This document shows positions 52,308 to 59,432 of a stretch of 64,000 nucleotides of DNA, in pieces (the first letter of the stretch is position 1; each line of letters starts with the position of its first letter). This DNA is from Pseudolysobacter sp964466115 (lineage in GTDB: Bacteria; Pseudomonadota; Gammaproteobacteria; Xanthomonadales; Rhodanobacteraceae): contig CAYXMH010000015.1 of assembly GCA_964466115.1 (NCBI GenBank), positions 8,269 to 72,268 of the forward strand, in the 5' to 3' direction. Both the position numbers and the translations under genes were made by a program. The notes beneath the pieces are model-generated. The model was not told where the DNA came from. It did not search any database and worked only from the letters and a program-made list of their open reading frames with translations.

Positions 52308-52511
52308 ATGACACCGCAAGCCGCATACTTGTTAACTGAGCAGCTTGCTCGATTTGGGCACATGCTCACGGGAATGCGGAAGCTTGGGATTAGTTTACAT
52401 GCCACACCGGAAGCCATCATCTCGATTCGCGAATGTGGTCACCCTGACGCCCTATGGGTTGCGATGAATCTAATGGCAGAGGGTGACGATACGAATGCTG
52501 CCGATGTTTAA
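52308..52511 (+). CDS. Small soluble protein, unknown
   Basis: The 67-residue product (MTPQAAYLLTEQLARFG start) is helical without signal or membrane segment. A GGGAGG site precedes ATG 52308. No family is recognised. It follows the methyltransferase unit and precedes the convergent rep gene. Coding is supported mainly by the ribosome site and codon character. Confidence 0.5.
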   Translation: MTPQAAYLLTEQLARFGHMLTGMRKLGISLHATPEAIISIRECGHPDALWVAMNLMAEGDDTNAADV

Positions 52512-52601
52512 TGTTCGTCACAGCCGAACCATTCGCAGCGCCGCTATGCGGTGTAGATCAGCAGCTCGCGGGGCTTCCACCTACAGCTTGTCCTTGACTG
52601 C

Positions 52602-53528
52602 CTAATCACCTTCGTCCGGTAATTTCACCGGTGCCCGTGACACATCATCAGGATCAACACCATAGGCGCGCATTGTCTCTTTCCATTTGCGTTGCGAATC
52701 CTCGGCAGTTTCTTGCGGGTCTTTGACGACTTTGTAGCGCTCCTTCGGTACTTGTTGCAATGTTCGCGTAAATCGAAAGTCGAGAGCGGTTACGGAACGT
52801 CCCTGCTTCCTTTTATGGCAACTAACGCGAATATCGCTGTGCGCATTGATTTGATCGACTGCAACTTGAATTGCCCAGCGATCGAAGTCGCTAAAGCGTG
52901 GGTATGTCGTCACGCAATCGAGACACTGCCGTAATTTGTCCACGGTAAGACTGCGGTGACCAACCGAGATGTATTGGGCGAGCAGTTCGTAAAGACGAAT
53001 CGCGAAAACGCTGGTTAGATTAGCGATCGCCGACAGGCTATAGCTTGTGAAACGTTCACGTAACTGGCTCAGATAGGGCAAGATCTCCGGCGAAAAGTGG
53101 AGGGTCAATGCCCCCTTCCCTTTTGAATATTTGACAGCAGAAACCCAACGGATGGATGTGCGGGTTTCGTTCCCCGCGTCGTTAATTACCAGTTTGCGCT
53201 CAAACAACCGCTCGCCAACTTCCTTGAGCTCCTCATAGGCTTTAACACGCTGCAAACCGTAACGATTCTGAAAATCGGCTGCGTAGATCGAAAATGTACG
53301 TTGCTGATCAAGCGATGAGCGCGAGTCGATCTGCCCGACGCACATCAACATAACGCGCTGTTCCTGGAGTGTTAGCCGGTAGTTTGCTTCAATGATGGCA
53401 TTGGACTTGGTGACTACGAGCTCAACTCGCGGGCCAGGAACATGGGCTGCGGCTATCAAGCTGCTCGACTTAACTGCCATTGAGCCTCTGGAGCTTTCGC
53501 GCGCTACTGCCTGTTTCGCCATATTCAT
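52602..53528 (-). CDS. rep: Rep_3/RepB-family plasmid replication initiator
   Basis: The 308-residue protein has the two winged-helix layout of Rep_3 initiators: VVTKSNAIIEANYRLTLQEQRVMLMCVGQI near residue 40, FTSYSLSAIANLTSVFAIRLYELLAQY and SLTVDKLRQCLDCVTTYPRFSDFDRWAIQVAVDQIN. It binds iterons to open the origin. Two iteron copies lie just upstream of its start (53543-53605), so it can repress itself, with further iterons near 56151-56608. It is transcribed after, and separately from, parAB. Confidence 0.92.
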   Translation of the reverse strand: MNMAKQAVARESSRGSMAVKSSSLIAAAHVPGPRVELVVTKSNAIIEANYRLTLQEQRVMLMCVGQIDSRSSLDQQRTFSIYAADFQNRYGLQRVKAYEELKEVGERLFERKLVINDAGNETRTSIRWVSAVKYSKGKGALTLHFSPEILPYLSQLRERFTSYSLSAIANLTSVFAIRLYELLAQYISVGHRSLTVDKLRQCLDCVTTYPRFSDFDRWAIQVAVDQINAHSDIRVSCHKRKQGRSVTALDFRFTRTLQQVPKERYKVVKDPQETAEDSQRKWKETMRAYGVDPDDVSRAPVKLPDEGD

Positions 53529-53542
53529 AGCCCTCTTCGCTT

Positions 53543-53605
53543 GTCACCTTTAGCTCGTCTTATCGTTACTCCGAGACGAGACCCGATTGTCACCTTCTTC
53601 TCGTT
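53543..53605. repeat. Iteron pair upstream of rep
   Basis: Two copies of the iteron (GTCACCTTTAGCTCGT at 53543-53558 and GTCACCTTCTTCTCGTT at 53589-53605) lie 15-77 bp before the rep start. They match the larger iteron cluster around 56150-56610 (consensus GTCACCTTTCTCTCGT). They probably serve rep autoregulation and origin function. Confidence 0.8.
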
Positions 53606-53685
53606 CAATCTAACTGTATTAATGCTCAATAGCGTTGGCGCAATATTTAATAAATTACTTTATAATCAATAAATTACACCAATGT
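53606..53685. other. A+T-rich segment beside iterons, candidate origin unwinding region
   Basis: The 80 bp between the iteron pair and the parB stop are strongly A+T-rich (many TTTAATAAATTA-type runs). An A+T-rich region beside iterons is where Rep initiators melt DNA. No DnaA box was found that I trust. Inferred. Confidence 0.45.
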
Positions 53686-54711
53686 TCACCCGGAGAACTG
53701 CTCAGCATTTTCAAGCCAGGACTGCACGAAGTCGGCAACCGCTGAGGCTAATGCCCTACCCTTTTCAGCCGGCAATCGGTGACTTAAGCCAAGTTGTAGT
53801 CCCTGCCGACCCACAACTTTTACTCGCAAGATAGGTTTACCTGCTTTAAGGCGCACCTCCTCCGGTTCTGGTTCAGTGCTAGGAACTCGGCGAAATTTTG
53901 CCTCTATTACCTGAAGAGCTAAAAGCACATCCGCAGGGGTACCCGTACCACTATGGAGGCGGCCCACTTTCGTCAACTCTTCCAGAACTTTGTCCAAGCG
54001 ATCGGATGCCTTGGCTTTGGCTATAAGCGATGCGAGACGCAAGTACATCGTTTTGGGCACCCGATCATGTCCGCCAAGCGCGTGCAAAAATTCACGCGGC
54101 ACCAATGCTAGATTTAACTGCACGGAGATTCGGCTTTTGCTAATCGCCACAAACTGTGCGAGTTCGTCTTGCGTAGAAACAATGCCTGCCTCCATCCAAC
54201 CGCGATATCGCAGCCCTACTTCGTATGCGCTATGTCTGGCTGTGCTATCCGACGTCTCAGCAAGCGACGCCGCCTCTTTATCCGTGAGGTCCGCGACCAA
54301 CACCTGCAAGGTCCGTCCGAGTTGAGCGCAGGCGTAACGCCGACGCGAGCCATCGATCACTTCATAATCGTAGTCCGGATCGTTATTGACGGGACGAACA
54401 ATGGCCGGTGTATTCTGCCCACTCGCCTGAATGGAGTTGATCAGATCGGCGACGGTTTCCTCATTCAAGCTCTCCTGCAAACGCCCCTGCAAAGTCCAGA
54501 CACGAACGCGCGATGGCTCGACACTGGCTAGGCGATAAGAGCGTGCATCGCCGAGCACGTTTTGCAGCCGGCCAAGCACTCCGCGACTGCCACCGATGCG
54601 CGATGTGGGAATGCTTGGCCGCTCGCCTTGATGAACAACTTCTGATTGGTTGATTAGGCGTTGTGCACGTTCATGCGCACTCATCGGTGATTTAGGTTTG
54701 GTCGAGGTCAT
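53686..54711 (-). CDS. parB: ParB-family centromere-binding partition protein
   Basis: From ATG 54711, overlapping the parA stop (ATGA), the product is 341 residues. A ParB N-terminal domain contains LINSIQASGQNTPAIVRPV and the GSRRRYACAQLGR box. The helix-turn-helix follows at STQDELAQFVAISKSRISVQLNLALVP, then a C-terminal dimerisation part. It binds a centromere site and activates ParA. A second ParB-like protein at 57736 probably has a different job. Confidence 0.92.
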   Translation of the reverse strand: MTSTKPKSPMSAHERAQRLINQSEVVHQGERPSIPTSRIGGSRGVLGRLQNVLGDARSYRLASVEPSRVRVWTLQGRLQESLNEETVADLINSIQASGQNTPAIVRPVNNDPDYDYEVIDGSRRRYACAQLGRTLQVLVADLTDKEAASLAETSDSTARHSAYEVGLRYRGWMEAGIVSTQDELAQFVAISKSRISVQLNLALVPREFLHALGGHDRVPKTMYLRLASLIAKAKASDRLDKVLEELTKVGRLHSGTGTPADVLLALQVIEAKFRRVPSTEPEPEEVRLKAGKPILRVKVVGRQGLQLGLSHRLPAEKGRALASAVADFVQSWLENAEQFSG

Positions 54712-55961
54712 GGGGCGGTACTCCGCTGCGTCCAATTCGAGCTAATCAAAGTCATAATTTCCGCAAAAGCTTCATCCAATGCTTCGCGCACCCGCGCGTT
54801 CGAGGTTTGTAACCCTCTCGAATTGGGAGGGGTTGCTTCGTAACAACTAGGCGCACCGGCACTACCACGACGGATCGCCTCAGAGGAAGGGAAAACGCCA
54901 GTCAAAATAAGTGCGCCCAGCTTGTTGCGTGCAAGGATGGAATGCGTTTGATCAGAAACGGAGTTGCGTGTGAACTGGGTTAGAAAAAGGCGTAACCAGC
55001 GTTTACGGAGTTCAAAGCCAGGCAGCTTTGAGATCCATGCTTCAACGACGCGGGCGAATTTTACGACCGCTTCTAAATCAAGATTGCGGGCAGGGGTTGG
55101 GATGATGACGCCGTCACAAGCATAGACCGCGTTAATAAGTCCAAAATTTAGGGCAGGGGCGCTGTCTATCAAAATGATGTCATAGCCCTCAACTTTCCGT
55201 AGCGCTTTTTCAAGCCGACTCCAAAAAGGGTTTTGGCCAGGTCCTTGTCGAGCTGTCTCAACAGCAATCGTTAATTCGGCTTCATTAGTTTCGATAGCAC
55301 AGGGGATCATATCGATCGTGCTCCAGTGCGTTCGGAGTATCTGCTCCGAAAGATCCGTAGAATCGCCCACCATGACCGAACCAACAGATTGCTCCCAATT
55401 GACCGTCGTTACTGGTTGCCCGTCCTGGGTTGAGAGTTCATAGCTACTAGTTAGACTGCCCTGCGGATCCAGATCCACTAGCAAAACACGGTATCCGCTC
55501 GTTGCCAGGTAATGGCTCAACAGAACACATGCCGATGTTTTGGAGCAGCCTCCCTTAAAATTCAGCATTGCGATGATCTGGGTCGCGTCCGTCGGTCCCC
55601 GGACCGGCCGAGTGCCGGCGAATTCCCTGATCGCGTTAATATCATCGAGGGAATAGTGTCGCCAACCGGTTTCACCTTCCCTTGGTGGGGCAGGAAATCC
55701 TTCTTGCGATTCCGCCGCACGTAACCAAGCGACTGACCGGCCGATCATTTCGGCAGCCTCCATCGATCGGTAAGAGCGTAAACTCTTCGTACCGGTCGGC
55801 GGCGAGTGAATCCGTCGCAATTCATTGATAAGATCGAAGCCGCGCTGGCTAATTAGTGTAAGCGTGTCTTGAACCGTCATTTGCGCGACTTCGCCAGGTG
55901 TTGGGGCATTGTATGTAGCGATCGACGCGGTGCTTGCGGGATTAGAACGAGCCTTTGCCAT
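54708..55961 (-). CDS. parA: ParA-family partition ATPase with N-terminal DNA-binding domain
   Basis: The 417-residue protein has about 110 extra N-terminal residues with a helix-turn-helix (SYRSMEAAEMIGRSVAWLRAAE), as in type Ia ParA/SopA, then the deviant Walker A FKGGCSKTS near residue 134, VLLVDLDPQGSLTSSY, and ILIDSAPALNFGLINAVYACDGVIIPTPA. It positions plasmid copies and represses its own operon through the N-terminal domain. It lies directly beside the large iteron region. Confidence 0.92.
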   Translation of the reverse strand: MAKARSNPASTASIATYNAPTPGEVAQMTVQDTLTLISQRGFDLINELRRIHSPPTGTKSLRSYRSMEAAEMIGRSVAWLRAAESQEGFPAPPREGETGWRHYSLDDINAIREFAGTRPVRGPTDATQIIAMLNFKGGCSKTSACVLLSHYLATSGYRVLLVDLDPQGSLTSSYELSTQDGQPVTTVNWEQSVGSVMVGDSTDLSEQILRTHWSTIDMIPCAIETNEAELTIAVETARQGPGQNPFWSRLEKALRKVEGYDIILIDSAPALNFGLINAVYACDGVIIPTPARNLDLEAVVKFARVVEAWISKLPGFELRKRWLRLFLTQFTRNSVSDQTHSILARNKLGALILTGVFPSSEAIRRGSAGAPSCYEATPPNSRGLQTSNARVREALDEAFAEIMTLISSNWTQRSTAP

Positions 55962-56017
55962 TAGTAGGCTTCCAGTAGTAGGTTTTCAACAGCACTGTAA
56001 CTAAAATTCGCTATACT

Positions 56018-56033
56018 GTCACCTAGTCGCTTT
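56018..56033. repeat. Degenerate iteron-like copy
   Basis: GTCACCTAGTCGCTTT lies 57 bp before parA on the partition side of the iteron region. It keeps the GTCACCT core only, so it may be a decayed iteron or chance. Confidence 0.3.
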
Positions 56034-56150
56034 CTTTCCCCAGATGTTCTTTTCTGTTTCCATGCGCTTTTATGTTTAGTATTTTCCCTTTTGATTACTT
56101 GTTTTAGGGTCGCTGAAACCCCCATTAAATAAGGCTTACAGCCGTCCTGG

Positions 56151-56254
56151 AACGAGAAGAAGGTGACACTGACCGAGAGAAAGGTCACTGTCGTCCAAGG
56201 AAAAGGTGACCATAGAACGAGGGAAAGGGGAACTATGCGACGAGGCAAAGGTGA
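56151..56254. repeat. Iteron cluster, five copies in one direction
   Basis: Five copies of the reverse-orientation iteron (consensus ACGAGAGAAAGGTGAC) begin at about 56152, 56173, 56194, 56217 and 56239, spaced by 21-23 bp, close to two helical turns. The fourth is diverged (GGGGAAC). This spacing is typical of iteron arrays bound by Rep. The region has no convincing gene; an open frame on the minus strand across it is rejected. Confidence 0.85.
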
Positions 56255-56316
56255 CTTTCCCCTGCACCTCAGCATAGATCCCGTTTTGGACCGCTTCGGA
56301 GAGGGTAGGGCGCGGG

Positions 56317-56332
56317 CGCAATCATGATTGCG
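56317..56332. promoter_or_regulatory. Palindrome CGCAATCATGATTGCG, copy 1
   Basis: A perfect 16-bp palindrome lies between the iteron groups, upstream of parA. Its core CAATCATGATTG recurs at 58789-58800 and 58831-58848, around the KorB-like gene. Likely a binding site for one protein of this element; the KorB-like ParB at 57736 is the best candidate by inference. Confidence 0.6.
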
Positions 56333-56435
56333 GGAAGCCAAAGCTTCGACTTTAAAGTTCGACAGTAACGATCCAGGTGGCTTTAAGGCTGCCAACAACA
56401 TGTGATGCGTCAATGTGGTTGAGAGATAGAAATTT

Positions 56436-56608
56436 GTCACCTTTCTCTCCCTATAACGAGCGTTCGTCACATTTCACGCCCCGGGCGCTGATCATGGGGT
56501 TACCCTGAGCAGACGTCACCTTTCCCTCGTCATTTCTATTGGAAGCGCAATAGATTCTGAGGTTTATATCGCTTGGGTAATTTAGCTGACCTGTCACCTT
56601 TCTCTCGC
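56436..56608. repeat. Iterons in the opposite direction, three copies
   Basis: GTCACCTTTCTCTCC at 56436-56450, GTCACCTTTCCCTCGT at 56515-56530 and GTCACCTTTCTCTCGC at 56593-56608 face the opposite way to the five-copy cluster and are spaced by 78-79 bp. Opposed iteron groups around a G+C palindrome are a common origin layout. The stretch 55962-56768 otherwise holds only this array and operators. Confidence 0.8.
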
Positions 56609-56669
56609 TGTATTCCTTACAAAGCTCAATAGTTGTTTTTCGAAGGGCCTAAAAACAACACTCGCATAT

Positions 56670-56696
56670 TAGCATAATCTTATGCTAGATTAATCT
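56670..56696. promoter_or_regulatory. Overlapping palindromes before the 56769 gene
   Basis: TAGCATAA-TC-TTATGCTA (56670-56687) is an 18-bp inverted repeat with perfect arms. It overlaps TAGATTAATCT (56686-56696), the element also found in the virB promoter at 4353. The site lies 73 bp before the next gene, a natural promoter position. Shared control with the T4SS operon is inferred. Confidence 0.5.
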
Positions 56697-56768
56697 CATT
56701 ATCTACACAAAAATAAATGCAGTGCGATTTACGTACTTACTTGATCAAAGCAGTTTTAAGGGGAACAC

Positions 56769-57245
56769 ATGCGTTGTTTGTTTATTGCCATAGCACTTAA
56801 TGTCGTTGTGACGGCTCAAGCAATAACCGTTACGGGCACGAACACCACAACCGGCGAGACGGTAACCATTCATGCCGCCGATCCTGTGTTGGGGCATTGG
56901 TCGGAAGACCGAAAGCCGATCTACGTGAAGCTCGACAGCCGTGTGTACCCGGTTACAGCAACGAACGATATCGAGTACTACAGTGGCCTGATCCTGTTCG
57001 ATCCCGCGCAGGTGAGAAACTGTCGCAGACCTGGCGGTGCCGCCGCTACGCATTCCGCTTTGGTATTCGTTGGGGCGAGTGGGGCAGGGTACGTATACCT
57101 TTCCGGGTTGCAGCAGTACAAAATTTACCCGACGGTGTTGATGCTTGACTTGCATTCGACCGATGGTGATCTGGTATGCGACAACCCGCTGCCAAACGAT
57201 CCGAGTGATCCAATTTTTACCAATGGGTACGAGCAAATCCCATGA
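56769..57245 (+). CDS. Exported protein with terminal IFTNGYE motif, unknown
   Basis: The 158-residue protein has a signal peptide (LFIAIALNVVVTAQA), Thr/Val-rich beta segments and four to five cysteines or aromatic pairs, and ends in DPIFTNGYEQIP. Similar IFxNGFE endings are known to me from many secreted proteins of Xanthomonadales. It follows the palindromic operator at 56670-56696, so it may be regulated with transfer genes. Function is unknown. Confidence 0.65.
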   Translation: MRCLFIAIALNVVVTAQAITVTGTNTTTGETVTIHAADPVLGHWSEDRKPIYVKLDSRVYPVTATNDIEYYSGLILFDPAQVRNCRRPGGAAATHSALVFVGASGAGYVYLSGLQQYKIYPTVLMLDLHSTDGDLVCDNPLPNDPSDPIFTNGYEQIP

Positions 57246-57391
57246 AACATTGGAGGTCGATGAACACATATCCACAAGTGCATAGGATGCGCGCAGCGCA
57301 CCCGAGTCGTGGGATCTCTTGTAAAGATCCCCAGCGAGGGTTTGCCTATGTACCCTGTGGGTATGTGTGATAGCAAAGGAGAAGGGGAGCT

Positions 57392-57721
57392 ATGCAACAA
57401 CAGAATGACGACTACAACCGATGGGGGCCACGTAATGAAGGCACGCCACCCGTTCCTGCCCCACTAGGGTTTTCGCCAGCGAAATCGGAATGGACCGGCT
57501 TTGCCATCGTGACGTATTTGGTCACGGTAATTTTGATAGGTAATCAGTTGCTTACGCTGCTGGCGGGATGGTCTGCATTCGTTGGGTGGTCAGCTATAGG
57601 ACTGGTCGCATTGATATTGCTGTGGGCTTGGCCTGTTATTTACACCGTCGCCATATTTCTGGTCTGCGGAACGATCATCGGCTATTGCGCAATTCTGTTG
57701 ATTCGTGCGTTCGCTAGCTAA
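57392..57721 (+). CDS. Small membrane protein, unknown
   Basis: The 109-residue product has a polar, Pro/Gln/Asn-rich N-terminus (QQQNDDYNRWGPRNEGTPP) and two to three hydrophobic segments from residue 38 to 105. A GGAG-type site precedes ATG 57392. It lies 14 bp before the KorB-like gene, so the two are likely co-transcribed. No family is recognised. Confidence 0.6.
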   Translation: MQQQNDDYNRWGPRNEGTPPVPAPLGFSPAKSEWTGFAIVTYLVTVILIGNQLLTLLAGWSAFVGWSAIGLVALILLWAWPVIYTVAIFLVCGTIIGYCAILLIRAFAS

Positions 57722-57735
57722 CGCGGAGGTACATT

Positions 57736-58764
57736 TTGAAAACAACGTTGTTAGACAAATGCGGTGTGGCCTACCGGGCGTTTACGGAGAAGGGTAAAAA
57801 AACATTTATGAATACTAAACAACAGACGGATCCTATTATGGGATTTGATGAAGCAAACGGCAGTTTCCAGCAAGAGATTCATCGGCACGTTCTGGCAGAT
57901 GAAAAACTGATCCTGATTCCGAAGGACGAGATAGAGCCGGATCCGAAAAATGCGCGGCGGCAAGATGATCCCACGATGTCCGAGGTGTCGCTGGACAGTT
58001 TGCGCATCAGCATGGAGAACGCCGGACAACGGGTGCCCATCATTGTCGGACCGCGAAATTCCAACAATCGATATCAACTCATTTCAGGTCATCGACGGCT
58101 AGCGGCTGCGTTGAAAAGCGACAAGCTCGAAATTCTGAAAGCCGTGTACTTGGATGCGTTACCGGAAGACGGTGAGCGGGGTGTACTAACGATTCAATTA
58201 ATTGAAAACGCGCATCGTCCTGAAATCAGTCCTGTCAGTGATGCCGAAGCGGTTAAACGATTGCTCGATTTGCATAATGGCGATCGAAGGTTAGTACAGG
58301 ATGCACTTGGTATTGATAGAGCAACGCTTGGCAACAAAATTCAACTCGCCGAAGCCCCCGATGCAGTGAAGGATTTTGCGCGAGGCGCCAACGTGCGCGA
58401 TCTGCAAGCCTTGTATGAACTCATCAAGCTCTGGAATGACGATCAACCCAAGGCCCAGGAAATCATTCGCGAACGTATGAAGAAAGGCGATTTCCAGGGA
58501 ATGCGAAAAGAACTGAAGGACATTCGAACGGCGGTGAAATCTACGCGGGAAGGTGATGCAACCGAAGCGGGCAAGACTGGGCAACCACGTGTAGCAGGAA
58601 GCCGAGGCAGAGCTCCCCAAGCAACGAAAGCCGTAGTCGATTGGAGTAAGCAAAGTCCAATCCTGTACATCGAGGCAAAGGGACAGACGCATCGATTCTC
58701 GGTTAATGATGAGTTGCTGACCCGTCTACGAGAAACATTGCAATACAAGGCCGAAACCGCATGA
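57736..58764 (+). CDS. KorB-like ParB-family regulator
   Basis: The 342-residue protein begins at TTG 57736 after a strong GGAGG site; ATG 57811 is possible. A ParB N-domain (LISGHRRLAAALKSDKLEILKAVYL, IQLIENAHRPEISPVSDAEAVKRLL) is followed by a helix-turn-helix (DRRLVQDALGIDRATLGNKIQLAEAP), a basic linker and a C-terminal SH3-like region, as in KorB of IncP. It is separate from the parAB operon. Two CAATCATGATTG palindromes lie right after it and one upstream of parA; these may be its operators. Confidence 0.85.
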   Translation: MKTTLLDKCGVAYRAFTEKGKKTFMNTKQQTDPIMGFDEANGSFQQEIHRHVLADEKLILIPKDEIEPDPKNARRQDDPTMSEVSLDSLRISMENAGQRVPIIVGPRNSNNRYQLISGHRRLAAALKSDKLEILKAVYLDALPEDGERGVLTIQLIENAHRPEISPVSDAEAVKRLLDLHNGDRRLVQDALGIDRATLGNKIQLAEAPDAVKDFARGANVRDLQALYELIKLWNDDQPKAQEIIRERMKKGDFQGMRKELKDIRTAVKSTREGDATEAGKTGQPRVAGSRGRAPQATKAVVDWSKQSPILYIEAKGQTHRFSVNDELLTRLRETLQYKAETA

Positions 58765-58788
58765 AAAGTACGAGCGAGGGGAGGGGGA

Positions 58789-58800
58789 CAATCATGATTG
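58789..58800. promoter_or_regulatory. Palindrome CAATCATGATTG, copy 2
   Basis: A 12-bp perfect palindrome lies 24 bp after the KorB-like stop and 30 bp before copy 3, in the control region of the mobilisation genes. Confidence 0.55.
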
Positions 58801-58830
58801 CAAACCGGAGCGGGAGTAGGGCAGGGCACG

Positions 58831-58848
58831 CTGCAATCATGATTGCAG
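58831..58848. promoter_or_regulatory. Palindrome CTGCAATCATGATTGCAG, copy 3
   Basis: The longest copy is an 18-bp perfect palindrome. Together with copy 2 it lies ahead of mobC and the relaxase gene, as expected of operators controlling conjugation genes. Binding is inferred. Confidence 0.6.
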
Positions 58849-58930
58849 ATAGGGGCTGCGAAGAACGGTGGAGAGGAGAAACCCATGCAATCTGAAGAAA
58901 CCTTTCTAAGGCAAGATACGCATTTGTGTA

Positions 58931-58957
58931 TTACAGAGGTGTATTACACCCCTGTAA
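58931..58957. repeat. 27-bp near-perfect inverted repeat ahead of mobC
   Basis: The 27 bp read outward from a central T (58944) pair at 12 of 13 positions; the core is GGTGTA-T-TACACC and the outer arms TTACAG/CTGTAA. It lies 89 bp before the mobC start. It could be a relaxosome accessory site or a strong operator. No second copy was noticed. Confidence 0.65.
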
Positions 58958-58970
58958 CTCCCAAACGCTT

Positions 58971-59003
58971 GCGGTCTCGCCATGGGCGAAACCGATCTTG
59001 CGG
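58971..59003 (+). other. Candidate oriT/nic region
   Basis: A small inverted repeat TCGCC-atg-GGCGA (58977-58989) is followed 4 bp later by GATCTTG-C (nick expected after 59000), which resembles the YATCYTG-Y nic consensus of MOBP relaxases. oriT commonly lies between regulatory genes and mobC/relaxase, as here. The match is imperfect and not proof. Confidence 0.35.
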
Positions 59004-59045
59004 CCGTATCGCGCGGCCGGGAAGGGCGATCTAGGAGCACAACTT

Positions 59046-59432
59046 ATGGCAGCTACAATGATCGCGACATTTCGGATTAGCGCTCCTGAAAAGCAAGCCT
59101 TGGCCGAATTCGCGGCTGACTGTAATTTGAGCGTTAATGCTGTGATTGTGAAGGTACTGCGCGAGGTACTTGAGGCAGGGCCGCATTTGCTGGCCGATGA
59201 CATTAATGCGCTTGGCGAAGCGACTCAACAACTTGCTGCTATCGGTCGAAATCTCAACCAGATCGTGCGATCAATAAACAGCAATCCCGCCAGGAAAGTC
59301 GCTATTGATATCGAATATTTGTCGTCTATCAAAGCGCATGTCGATGGTGTGGCTGCCGCCGTTGGGCGATTAATGGAGCGACAAAAAGAGCGTTGGGCGC
59401 CTATAAGAGAAGCGGCGGTTGGCGATGGCTAA
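59046..59432 (+). CDS. mobC: MobC-like relaxosome accessory protein
   Basis: The 128-residue protein begins with a ribbon-helix-helix-like part (MIATFRISAPEKQALAEFAADCNLSVNAVIVKVLREVL). The MobC family region follows (LGEATQQLAAIGRNLNQIVRSINS, then a helical tail). It bends DNA near oriT and helps the relaxase nick. ATG 59046 follows an AGGAG site. It overlaps the relaxase start by a few bases, so the two are co-translated. Confidence 0.85.
   Translation: MAATMIATFRISAPEKQALAEFAADCNLSVNAVIVKVLREVLEAGPHLLADDINALGEATQQLAAIGRNLNQIVRSINSNPARKVAIDIEYLSSIKAHVDGVAAAVGRLMERQKERWAPIREAAVGDG

Noticed and set aside
55961..56470. 169-codon open frame on the minus strand upstream of parA
   Set aside because: It runs straight across the iteron array, its repeated peptides are translations of the iterons, and it resembles no protein.
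56151..56608. CRISPR-like short repeats
   Set aside because: Repeats are 15-17 bp with constant 21-23 bp period and no spacers of uniform unique length; they match plasmid iterons beside rep/par genes.
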